Of a DNA stretch of 64,000 nucleotides, positions 46,801 to 56,688 are shown piece by piece (the stretch's first letter is position 1; the number at the start of each line of letters is the position of its first letter). Origin of the DNA: Auanema rhodensis (Eukaryota; Nematoda; Chromadorea; Rhabditida; Rhabditidae). The position numbers were made by a program, and so were the translations under genes. The DNA lies in NCBI GenBank assembly GCA_964057225.1, contig OZ059899.1, forward strand, positions 14,702,501 through 14,766,500, written 5' to 3'. The notes under the pieces are model-generated. The model was not told where the DNA came from. It ran no database searches and saw only the letters and a list, made by a program, of their open reading frames with translations.

Positions 46801-49800
46801 ACAATTAGTTGCAACAGAACATCCAGAGGGATGTCATCCTCCATTATCTAAATAATGTGTTCAGGAGATCAAATTCAAAGAAAAAAAAAAGAATTAGTTC
46901 AAATGTTAATTGATTTCAAAAAAATTCGTAGAGGTAAGAGAATCTTCAAAAAGAGAAATAACCAATTTATGAGACAGTATTGAAGAGGCGATGGTGGTGG
47001 CTGCCCAAAAAAGCAGCCAATCCTGATATGGTAGTAATCATTCCTCGTATGGCAGGTTTGAAACTTTTTTTCGAGACATGTTTCTTGATAGGACTGCTCG
47101 AAATGTCTTATAGTTTGGACCCTGTTGACGATATATTTTTTCTCATCTTCTTCTTCTACTTCTTGTCCTCCCTCTCAATTTCTCGTTCTCTCTCTCCCTC
47201 TCTGTCTTCTTATGTCTCTTGTTGTTATATGTTATTTTCGTTTTCTTGGTTATTCCTTTTTTTGATTCAGTCTTTTAATGTTCAATAGACAAGCAGACAA
47301 TGATGAACGTTTTTGACTTCATGAAATGAAAAGAAAACAAGTAAGACTTGGTTGTTTGAAAGGAATGATGGTAAATAAAGTATAAGCTTCTCTAAAATTT
47401 CCAGAATTAGGTAATATAAAACCGTCGTCACAGCACGACACAACTTGAAATATTTAAAAATTTTAAAACAAAATTATATAAGAAAGTTGCAAAATAAAAA
47501 TATTTTAAGAAAACGTTTAAAACCTCAATATTTTATTTGATGATATCAAGCATATTTGCACCTCGAGATCATCTGTAAATACGCGAAAAAGTTTTGATTG
47601 GAAATGCAAAAAAAATGAGGAAAAAACAAATACATACATAAGTTTGGCTGGAAGACGGATGGAAGAATTTCCACCTGAACATCATCCATATTTTTCTTAA
47701 ATTTCTTTTTCAAGAGGTTGCGGTCAACAGTCTATTTGTTAAGTATTGTCGAGGCAATCTATATAAATCCATAATATGCCCTGAATTTTGAAAACTATGA
47801 GATTGCTATATTTAGCCCTCACGAAGCACATTAGGCTCAGCTCAATATTTTACGAATGCGCGAGACAACGTTCGATAGTTACGATCTGAACCGAAATACT
47901 AGTTTAGCCTCTATATAATAAAAGGCAAACGAATACAAATTGTCGACTTTTTGAAAATCAGAAGAAATCAAACACGTCTCAGAAGGACATTAGGTAGTTT
48001 GTGAAAAAGGAGACTTTCTATATGACTTAATAAACTCTCATCTGCTACTTCAAGCATACAACACGAACATAGATGCTTCACCATCATCTGGTTCTTGAAA
48101 CACGTGGTTTCACTTTTTTTTTTCATTTGCCAATGCAACCGTTAGATGTTTCCGTTCAATAAATGAATTAGCATTTCCACGTACGTACACTAACCATTTT
48201 ATTTTTCGAACGCAATTCGCATGACACGGTCGCTTTCAAAGTTGGGTCATTGAGTTCAAATTAAGTTTACAGTGGGCAGGTCAAGTTTTGGATTTAATTT
48301 TGCTTCTATTCCTGATCATCTGACAACTTAGAAGCGTAGATACGATAGATTCCTTAGATGTATACGCACAAGTGGAAAATGCCTGTGATTTTGTTCTTTT
48401 CTAAAACACGAAACAGGATTTTGCATTTGTGCATTTCTTTCTTTATGTCTTTTTGTCTTCCTTGTGTCTATTTCTCTCTTCCACATCACATATTATCTTC
48501 CACCCTTCTCTCTCTATCCATCTATCTCTCTCTCGCTTATTCTCTATTCAACGCTTTTATAACTAGGCGTACGGTCAAGTGTTTCTACCACGGACGGCTT
48601 GTTTGATAATCTCTTACAATCGGTTAAGATTATCCATCTAACATCCGGAGAGTTGCATATAAAATTTTCGATAATCAAATATAGTTACTTTTATTTGTAG
48701 GATAGTGCATCAAAGGTTATTTCGGAATGAACATCAGTCTGCCCTCGATAGGGAAATTACTTTTGAGGGGTTGTGATTACGGAATTTAGTACTTTACAAA
48801 TGTTGTAAAAACAAATAAGGGAATAATAAGTATATTGCACTACTTTATTACATATTTGTTGAATTAAAAAAACTTTCTAGTCATTTAAAAAGTATTATTG
48901 TTGCTAACTACCCATTTAATTGTATTTGCTTTCGTTCAGCGAAACATTAAACATTTAATGCCAGCCAACAAAAAGTTTAAAATGTAACGGAAAATTAGCT
49001 TGTCCTTTTCATTCTGTTCTGAACAAATTTTTCCCGTCATTAAGGTGAATGACAATATTCCTACTAACTAATTCAACAGAACACATAGATTGCTATTGAT
49101 TTCCGTCCATGGAAGACATACTTTCTGGAAAGTTACTTTAATATGTAACAGATGGCACTGATTTATAGAAGAAGACTCATGCAACTTTGTATGAGAGACA
49201 TCTGGCTTAGCAACAGTTGAAATTCGAAAAAAAACGAATCAAAAACTAATAAGAGTTTTCATATTAGAAATCAATGCTGATGTAAAACATTAACGGAGTG
49301 GTTACCATTATTTGGATGATTAGATAAGATGATATGATATTCTGATGTGAAAGACATAATGAGTCAAGCGAAGAGAACAACTTTTTAGCGCCACGTCAAA
49401 TAGATATTACACAAGAGTTTGTGAATAAAGAAATGAAGCATTTTGAGAAGTAGTGAACAAGAGATGAGGGAAAATCAAAAAAAATGAAAAGAACTAAATG
49501 AAGAAGAGATAAAATATAGGCAATTACGTGTAGTCAAGTTCAAGCTTGTGCCTCTCGAGAATGAGTAGAGAGAGAGTATCTGACTTGATCAACAATTTCA
49601 TTTGAAGTTTTGATAGAAATACTAGAGAAAAAGCGATAGGCACACATACAAGAATAGGTTTGAATGTGGGTAATGGATCTTACAATGCTGTAAGAAAAAG
49701 GAAAGACGAGGAAAATCTGGTGAGATGAAGAGAACATGAGATAGCTGTTGGTGAGATGAGCTATTGAAAAAACCGTAACAAACCAGAAAAATCTGTTCAT

Positions 49801-50724
49801 CGGCAGACAGACACAACAAAACAGACAAACAAATGCAATAAATTCGAGAGAAAGACGATGGTTTGAATTAAAAACAGATAAATACACACAATATCAATAA
49901 TAATCAATGAAAGCGATACGAATTGAAGTAAATTCCGGCTCTCTTCTCTAACTGTCATCAACTCACTAGATCTCATCAATCCGTCGTTGCATTTAAAAAT
50001 TTCCGTGAAAATACACGACATTGCTTAAGGATAATTGGATCTCTGATTCAATTAATAGATCATTGTATGCATAAGAAGACCGCGGACGAAAAATGAATAT
50101 CTGTTCCTTTTTTTGAGATATTTTGACAACGAAACGGATAATCATTCATTCAGTCAGATTTGATTTTGATCATTCCAATCAGCAGAAATTCAGCGTAGTT
50201 CTCTGATAAGATTTAGAAAGGATTTGAGTGCGTCAATGCAGCAAAACCACGAGCGGCATTTCTACCAGATCATCTGACTGAGCTAATTTTCCATACTCTG
50301 TTTCAATAGAACAGATTCGATTATATATAAATATATACATTCTTGAGAACGGAAGGGATCAAATTGCTCTAGAAGAGCAGCTATTCATCTCAAAACACGT
50401 CACCACCTTCGCGTCTTATTGTCTATTTTGCTTTTCTGAAAAAATTCGTTTCAAATGAAGAAGAACATTACGGCGTGAATGATCAGAGTAGCGAAACAAT
50501 CATAAGTGTTTTCATGCATTTTCGAGCTATTATTTGCATAAATTGCTCGAGTGATCAGGAAGAAGATTATATGTATGAGAAAACAATTGTTAAAGAGAAA
50601 AAGAGAGAGAGAAAGACAATCATACTGAAATAACTCTTCATTTTCCAAAACTAACGAGTATAATAAATAGACGTGCACATTGGTGCACATTTACAGACAA
50701 CTTCATGCAATATAAGGAACAATT
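43851..50724. other. Gene-poor purine-rich block B
   Basis: About 6.9 kb upstream of PSKH1 with the same purine bias on the + strand as block A (GAA, GAGA, GGA runs) and no recognised gene. Pyrimidine tracts on the + strand occur at about 45398-45428, 47155-47218 and 48505-48540. Non-repetitive islands include 44330-44470, 45300-45395 and 46975-47120. On the minus strand, the island at 44384 is preceded by TTCTGGTTTCAG and the one at about 47015 by ATATCAG, so short exons are possible but unproven. Long-range regulatory DNA or long introns of an unknown minus-strand gene are both possible. Confidence 0.55.
46278..46350. repeat. Degenerate GA-rich tract
   Basis: Imperfect GAGAGA/AAAGAG repeats (about 46278-46350), followed by GACTGACTGACTAACTGACT units at about 46363-46390. 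Confidence 0.7.
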
Positions 50725-52234
50725 TTAGATCAAAACAATGTTAGCGGATGGAACCAATCCTGAAAAAAAAATTCAACTTCTATATTTAGAATAAGAATAT
50801 ATACCCAATTCCTTTAATGGAGCATCATAGTCTTCAGTAGTGAATGTTTTTCTAGGAAATGGTGTCATCAAATTAATTTGATCGCCAGAGACGTGATTCA
50901 ATTGCAGCCAGAGCCGAACAGCAGATAACTGTAACCAATTCAAACAAACTTGAAATTCTCACATTACGGTGAACTTACAGGCTCATTTGCTCCGAACGTA
51001 TTTCTTACACATTTTCCATCCTTCAGGCGAACCTAGATTATTAATTGAAATCCCACTTTACTTTTTGTGTAATCAAACCTGAATGGTGGCTTGGTTATAG
51101 TCAACTTTTGGCGGAGGGTTAGGATTCACAGATGGAGCAGGTTCGGCTGGCTTCACTCCAGCGAGTCTAGCAGCTCTTTCTTCCTAAAAAGAATACAAGA
51201 TCAAATTAGATTATAAAACTAAAATTTTACCCTGTCCAATCGAATTTGTTCGACAACACGTTGTCTAGCTAATTCAGTCTCTAACTTATCACGTTTTCTA
51301 GCTTCAATAGCTTCTCTTAAAAATTTTAGTTATTATTAAAAATTTCAAAAAATTCTATAAATGGGATATATACTGTAACATTTAAACAAATTGCTTATTT
51401 TCATTTTGAAAGTAATATCGGAATGAACTGGTTGTGTTCGCTGTGCAATTGTCGAAAATCAAAATAATTAATACTGTTCTGATAGGCATGGAGAAATCGT
51501 AAATCAGTTTTAACAATCAAGAAAAACTGACCTCATCTCAGTTTCCTTCTGTTTTTCTCTCATTTCTAACATTTTCTTTCCATCCTCAATTCTTTTCAGT
51601 TCTCGCTCATGCTGTAAAAATAAAAATAAATAGAATAATTCATATAAATAGATATACAGCTTCCTTCCTTTCAACCTCGACCTTCTCAGCGCGAGCTTTC
51701 TGAATTCTCTCTCTTAAATCTGCAGTTTTCTGTTTTCTTTCTTCTTCGGTTAATGGCTTCATTTCCTGAACAAATATCTGTGTCGACGTAGGTAGACTGT
51801 GTCTACTAACCTCAGTACTTTCTGAGAAATTTTCATGACCACTCTTTGAAGCATGGAACATCATACCATTTTCATCACGGAATAATTTGTTACAGCTACA
51901 ATATAATATAATTACCAACGATTTTATAATAATATTACTAACTCATTGCATTTGTAGCAACCGGGGGTCTGTTCAGTAATAGGCTCTTCAGCACCTGTAG
52001 GCACACCAGGAGCCGAATTAGCTGCTGCAGGAGCATCAGAGGCTGGAGCAGGGAAAGCGCTCAAGTCCTCACCGTCATGAGCTAATAACCATTCCATAGC
52101 CTCAAAATATGAGGATTAATTAGGTTTTTCTTAAATATTTTTACCTCTTCTAAGGTAGAATTTGTCACAGAAAAAGCTTTCTCAGCTTTAGCGCGATCAA
52201 ATCCCATCTCAATTAGTTGATCAACAACAGACAT
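50725..52234 (-). CDS. UBXN1: UBX domain protein 1 (UBA, C2H2 finger, UBX)
   Basis: UBXN1 binds p97/VCP through its UBX domain and ubiquitin through its UBA domain, and modulates ER-associated degradation and other p97 tasks. It starts MSVVDQLIEMGFDRAKAEKA (UBA, residues 1-40: MGF and EAMEWLLAH). A C2H2 finger follows (YKCNDCNKLF, then FHASKSGHENF), split by an intron. Next is a long charged coiled coil (RERIQKARAEKVEVERKEAH), then the UBX domain (QATIQVRLKDGKCVRNTF, then LSAVRLWLQLNHVS, then LMTPFPRKTFTTEDYDAPL). It ends with LKELGLVPSANIVLI, matching human LQELGLVPSAVLIV. The last two residue blocks are joined over an intron with a T8CAG acceptor. Finger and coiled coil precede the UBX as in invertebrate relatives; I do not recall a finger in human UBXN1. 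Confidence 0.93.
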
Positions 52235-52709
52235 GGTTTGCTACAGAAATGTGGATAGAATAGAAATAATTATAATAAAACAAGATAATATTCGGGAAAT
52301 GCCCAAATTTGAAAACAAAAAAAAACAAAATTAAACAAATAAATAAGTAAGCCTTTATTTCTATAATAATTCTTAATTTTACTCGTTCTCGAAAACAAAT
52401 AAAAAAATGATGATGAGTTAGCAGATTTCGAAATGCTTATCCACACTGACCAAAGTCGTAGATGTGTTTATTGTCCTATTAGCATTTGTTGTGCACCTAC
52501 CTCTAACAAAATCAATACATTTAAACTTGAAAATGAAAATATACCTGTTGAAATACAGTGCTCGGATGTGCAATGCACAAAAAGAAAAATCGATTTATTC
52601 GCACGATCATCTTTGAATTCTTACAAAAAAAATTATGTTTCTACAAGTCTTATGATCTCCAGGACTTCATTCTTCGCCATCTTCAATTAATCTAGTTTTA
52701 GTAAAATAA
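52235..52709. other. Spacer with a small unassigned frame
   Basis: 475 bases between two minus-strand genes. A plus-strand frame at 52433-52690 (85 codons) begins MLIHTDQSRRCVYC and has five Cys in its first half, but no family was recognised. It overlaps the probable 3' UTR of the small coiled-coil gene, and no splice acceptor supports it strongly. I list it here rather than as a gene. Confidence 0.4.
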
Positions 52710-53023
52710 TTACAGTAATGCTACCTCAGTTTCTTCCTCGCTACCATGTCGAGCAGTTATTTTTGATAGCGCACTCTCAAGCATATGATTGTGTTTACGA
52801 ATTTGCTCAATACGACTATCTACTTCCCATTCTACATGTTTTAGCATTTGATTGAAAATTTTCTGTTCTGAAGTTACTTAATTGCTTCGAGATAATCATT
52901 TGTTTTTGTACCATTTATAATATCCTCTGCGTGAGCTGTACCATTAGTATTACTTGAATTAAGCCAATCATATCCAGGACCAGCTGTATGCTCAGAAGTA
53001 CCAATATCCAATGAAAGTTCCAT
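52710..53023 (-). CDS. Small coiled-coil protein, unrecognised
   Basis: Two exons split by an intron of about 45 bases (GTACAAAAAC to TAACTTCAG). It starts MELSLDIGTSEHTAGPGYDW at 53023 and has a Ser/Asn/Thr-rich first half. It then forms one amphipathic helix (KIFNQMLKHVEWEVDSRIEQ, then IRKHNHMLESALSKI) before an acidic end (HGSEEETEVALL). Joined length is about 92 residues. Size and single helix resemble small subunits of helical-bundle complexes (BLOC-1, BORC, Mediator or HAUS type), but no family could be named. The 3' end may instead use an in-frame 33-base intron and stop a few codons later. It lies 475 bases upstream of UBXN1 on the same strand. Confidence 0.6.
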
Positions 53024-53812
53024 GCCTACAATTGTATTGTAGAAATACTTTGAACGTTTTCAAGATATTTATTAAACGAAGTTAAGGCACATCGTTATTA
53101 TTGATAAGATAAAGAATAGACATCAGAAAAAAAGAGATTAAAAGCGTTTCTATTTTGTAGTCTGTAATTTATTTTATAAAAAAATATATTCAAACTCGTC
53201 ATAATTAGCTTTGTAGTTCACGAATTTAATATAATTGCGAGTTACAACTAGGGAAAAAACTGAAAAGTTTCGAAAGTTGTATATTGATAAAATTTTATTT
53301 TATTATATATTTTTATAAATAGTTAGTATCTAAAAACAGAAGTGTTGATAAGATAATAATTAATAGAATACTAATACAGTCGCCAGCTGGCGTAGAAAAG
53401 TCAACCCATTACATGTGTTCATTATCATCATGTTATAAACATACATTTTTGAACACACATGTTTGCCAAAAACAATTAGAGACAGTTTCAAGATATGAAA
53501 GGTTCTTCAATGAAATAAAAACACATCTCAATGCAATATTAGAACACAAATCATACAAAAGAAAGCCAAATCAACGATGTAGTCATATCGTCATATCTTA
53601 TCCAGCGCACTAGAAACGAACGAATGAACATTAAAGGGCGGGAATCGATGCCCGCTCAATGCACATTCACTCCACATAACCAATAAGCAGCAGGTTTAGT
53701 TCAATACTCAAGCAGTATTAGGCTTTTCGATTCATTTATAAATATATTACTTACTATATAATTTTACAATATTCATCACGGTTTTTGGCCACGAACTGGA
53801 TTCTAATTCGCC
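53024..53812. other. Divergent intergenic region
   Basis: About 790 bases between the small coiled-coil gene (minus) and LYSMD (plus); AT-rich. It holds a short inverted repeat GCGGG...CCCGC (53638-53642 with 53651-53655, loop of eight). A 66-codon plus frame at 53413-53613 is not recognised and is probably chance. Confidence 0.5.
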
Positions 53813-54541
53813 ATGGAGCAGGATGAATCATTACTATATTCCGCTTACCGATCAACCCGACGAAAACACTTTTTTATGTGGTTATAACAGAGTAGGAAGC
53901 TGCATAATTTCCATTAAACTTTTATTATTTAGGTGAGAAAATACGGCACTACCGTTAGTTCCTCTGAAACTAAGCCACAATATTTTATCAATTATCAGGT
54001 ACTTCCCACTGATACAATTCAGGGAATTGCTTTAAAACATAATTGCTCAGTATGCAGTGAAATTTATTATAATTGAAAATAAAAGTATTTAGGTTTCTGA
54101 AATAGTTCGTATTAATAAATTATGGTCCGTTGAGTCCCTTCATCTTAAAGAAATTATTAAAATTCCTGTAGAGCGTACTCCTGATGGCAGTACTCCTAGC
54201 AGGGATATTCCTAGTAGTCATAGCAATAGAAGTCGGCCTAGGTACGTTGGAATGATTCATTTCATATCCTCCTTTGAACCACTTTAGTCCTAGGTCCAAT
54301 TCTCCTGTCCCAACTGATACCCAGCAGGAATCAATGAAAGATATTTTATCTAGGATCGACAAAACTATCAAAACAACATCATCAACAGTGAGAAAGCTTG
54401 AGCGATCTTCAACGTATGTACCTTTCTTTCTTTTTTAAATTTTAATTTCGTATTTTCAGAATTATCAAAGATGTTGCTGTGGAATCAAGATCAGAGCACT
54501 TTTCACTTCGAAATTTATGTAGTGATTATCAACAAATATAA
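53813..54541 (+). CDS. LysM domain-containing protein (LYSMD1/2-like)
   Basis: Cytosolic-type LysM protein. It starts MEQDESLLYSAYRSTRRKHF and has five exons with introns of about 45-50 bases. The LysM domain is YQVLPTDTIQGIALKHNCSV, then SEIVRINKLWSVESLHLKEI, then IKIPV, matching the eukaryotic LYSMD1/2 pattern (V..GDTLQGIALKYG...I.R.NKL....L.L..L.IPV). The rest is Ser/Pro-rich and ends in a helical stretch (DILSRIDKTIKTTSSTVRKL) followed by SLRNLCSDYQQI. There is no signal peptide or transmembrane segment, which favours LYSMD1/2 over the membrane forms LYSMD3/4. Joined length is about 180 residues. Related C-terminal TLDc-LysM proteins are OXR1-like, but no TLDc domain is seen here. Its stop is 38 bases from the RPL4 stop on the other strand. 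Confidence 0.85.
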
Positions 54542-54579
54542 AAATTTATAATAACAGTTTATTTTCAACAATGAACAAT

Positions 54580-55767
54580 TTATTTTTTGCCAGCGCTCTT
54601 AGCATGGCGTCTCAGGGCGGCGGAATATGGGTTAAGTTTAACCATGAGTCTGTGCTTCTTGAGTGGGTTTCTGTGGACCTTTGGTGTCTTGACGGCCTTT
54701 CTGACTGGGCGGACAGCCTTGACGATTTCTTCAGATCTGATGATCTTGGAGAAGTCAGCGCTGGTGGTCTTGTTAAGTGGAACGGACCATCCCTTCTTCA
54801 GCTTGGAGGAGTTGACGTTGAGGGTTCCGTAGATGGCATCCAACTTCTTGAAAGCGGACTCGGTCCAGATGATAAGACGTCCAAGATGTCCTATTTTTTG
54901 AATGTAAACTGGGAATTAATATAAAAAATGTTACCTCCAGGAGCAAGCTTAAGGAGGTTCAAGCGTTCGACGTTCATGACATCAACACCTGGGATGTTAC
55001 GGAAAGCGCGGGCGCAGTCAGCATCTTGTCCGTAGACAACAACTGGTCCAAGCTTTTGCTTGTACTTGTTGTTGCGCATCTTTCCCTTACCAGCGCGAGT
55101 ACGCTTGGAGGCATAGACCTAAATAATAAATAGTTAAAGTAAATGAAAATATTTATATACCTTCTCGATATCTTCCCAGACATGAGATCTGCGGAGGAAG
55201 ACGACGGCTTCCTTGGTCTTTCTGAAGGACTCAACCTTGTCGGTAACGACGAAGGGAACCTCAGCGATCTTATCGATGATGTGTCCACGAGCTTGAAGAA
55301 GAGCTGGAACTCCGGAAGCAGCAATAGCGGAGGAGACAGCGTAACGCTTCTGGGCTACGTTGACACGACGGTGCCAGCGGCGCCAAACTTTAAGGGGAGC
55401 GAACATGTGTCCACCACGGCACATGTTTCCGAAAGCTCCCTGTCCGGAGCGGTGGGTTCCACCACCACGAACACGGGGAATACGGGCAACAGCACGTCCA
55501 GTTCCCCAGGATTCGGCAGAGTGTTGCATACCTAAAAAAATTTAAATCAACCACATAATAAAAAAAACAGATTAAGACATTGTTATTATACTTACCGGCC
55601 TTGGTAGAAACGGCATGAGCCTGACGCTTGTTCTTTCTGACCTGGTCGTGGATGAAGCTTACAACATCAGGTCTGATTGGGGCGCGGAAGACAGCAGGAA
55701 GCTTAATTTGACCCTCAGTTGCCTCATACTTCTCATTATAAACCGTTACAAGCGGACGGGCCGCCAT
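54580..55767 (-). CDS. RPL4: 60S ribosomal protein L4 (uL4)
   Basis: Large-subunit ribosomal protein uL4, whose long loop lines the peptide exit tunnel. It starts [20 protein letters not shown] (55767). The tunnel loop region is well conserved ([20 protein letters not shown], then [20 protein letters not shown]), followed by [20 protein letters not shown]. The protein ends [17 protein letters not shown]. Four exons; the three introns are about 50-60 bases. Codon use is visibly richer in C and G at third positions than in neighbouring genes, as expected for a highly expressed gene. The opposite-strand frames across it are shadows. It is shorter than human RPL4 (427) because the long eukaryotic C-terminal extension is trimmed, giving about 340 residues. 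Confidence 0.97.
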
Positions 55768-56164
55768 ATTACCTCAAAAAAACATAACATGAAAAAAAGT
55801 TAAACTAAGTATGATAAAGATAAGCAATGAAAAAAATTGAACAGAGTAAAAATAAGACTATTGCTCATGAGTAATCTTAATGAAATAAGATTTTTCTTAT
55901 CCTAATAATAATGTTTCTAAACAAGTGACTACTTAAAAGTAATGAGTACAATAAACAATTCACTGGAAATTTAGACATGAAACTATTTCAAAAAAGTAGG
56001 AATTCTCCCACTTCACAGTGTCTTTGGATTAGCTGCCACGATAACTGAGTATTCAACGTAGAAAAAGGTCTCGCCGCAAATCCGTTACGGTACTTTATTT
56101 TAACAATGTACGCAATTTATTGCGTTGTGAGTATTCGCATTTAATGAAATAGCTGATATTGAAG
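55768..56164. promoter_or_regulatory. Divergent promoter region upstream of RPL4
   Basis: About 400 bases between RPL4 (minus) and the small gene at 56165 (plus). AT-rich with a GC-richer patch at about 56028-56090 (GCCACGATAACTG, TCGCCGCAAATCCG). No RNA gene was recognised. Confidence 0.45.
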
Positions 56165-56580
56165 ATGAGTTCCGGTGATAATTTCCATGCTTTTGAAGAA
56201 AGCTCGCAAACTTATGAAACTCAAGATCTTACATCCAACACGAGATGTGAGTGTCAACAATTTAGTTCCGAAGCGGCTGAATTATTACGACAAAGGGTAG
56301 CCCTTGTAGTTAATGAAGAATTGGATCAATTTGTCCAGTCCATGGATATCTTAGCTCAGTCTTGTGTTAGTTTGAATGTGTTATGTACTAGAGAAAATAT
56401 TGTTAATAGTCCTATACTGAAACATATTCGGTGCTTAATGATGAAACGAGAAATAAGCAAGATGTTGAGGACGAACTTTACATTTCTAATATTTTGAACG
56501 AAATGCTCACATATGCGTCAGTGATTTTGTTAGCGAAGATCGGCTGAATGAAATTTTGAATGATTATTAAATACAATTCT
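56165..56580 (+). CDS. Small helical protein, unrecognised
   Basis: Starts MSSGDNFHAFEESSQTYETQ at 56165. It contains a long predicted helix (EAAELLRQRVALVVNEELDQ, then FVQSMDILAQSCVSLNVLCT). The 3' half has two plausible readings. An intron of 54 bases (ENI|GTTAAT to ATAAG) continues with QDVEDELYISNILNEMLTYA and stops at 56545. Alternatively, an intron of about 90 bases (CG|GTGCTT to GCGTCAG) continues with DFVSEDRLNEILNDY and stops at about 56571. The second gives a neat helical C-terminus, but the first fragment also looks coding. Length is about 110-130 residues, with no membrane segment. UBR4 starts about 110 bases after the later stop, with AATAAA at 56589-56594 in between, so the two may share an operon. 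Confidence 0.6.
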
Positions 56581-56588
56581 TCATTGTC

Positions 56589-56594
56589 AATAAA
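56589..56594 (+). terminator. Polyadenylation signal AATAAA
   Basis: Lies just after the 3' end of the small gene and 95 bases before the first UBR4 ATG, which directly follows a GTTTTAG acceptor. The arrangement matches a nematode operon junction. Confidence 0.5.
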
Positions 56595-56688
56595 TTTTTT
56601 ATTAAATGTTGTTTCTTTTTAAAAGGGTACGATTCACCATTTTAATACTTTGAATAATTACAAATCTATGACACATGATAAGTTTTAG

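Noticed and set aside
46980-47288. 102-codon plus-strand frame with hydrophobic second half
   Set aside because: The hydrophobic part comes from a CT-rich tract. The first part is also open on the other strand, so neither can be preferred.
53638-53655. GC-rich hairpin GCGGG...CCCGC
   Set aside because: Five-base stem is too short to claim an RNA element; it may be a promoter site.
54571-55535. Long plus-strand frames
   Set aside because: Antisense of RPL4, whose GC-rich codons keep other frames open.
56399-56500. Apparent frameshift in the small gene at 56165
   Set aside because: Either of two normal introns removes the need for a frameshift.
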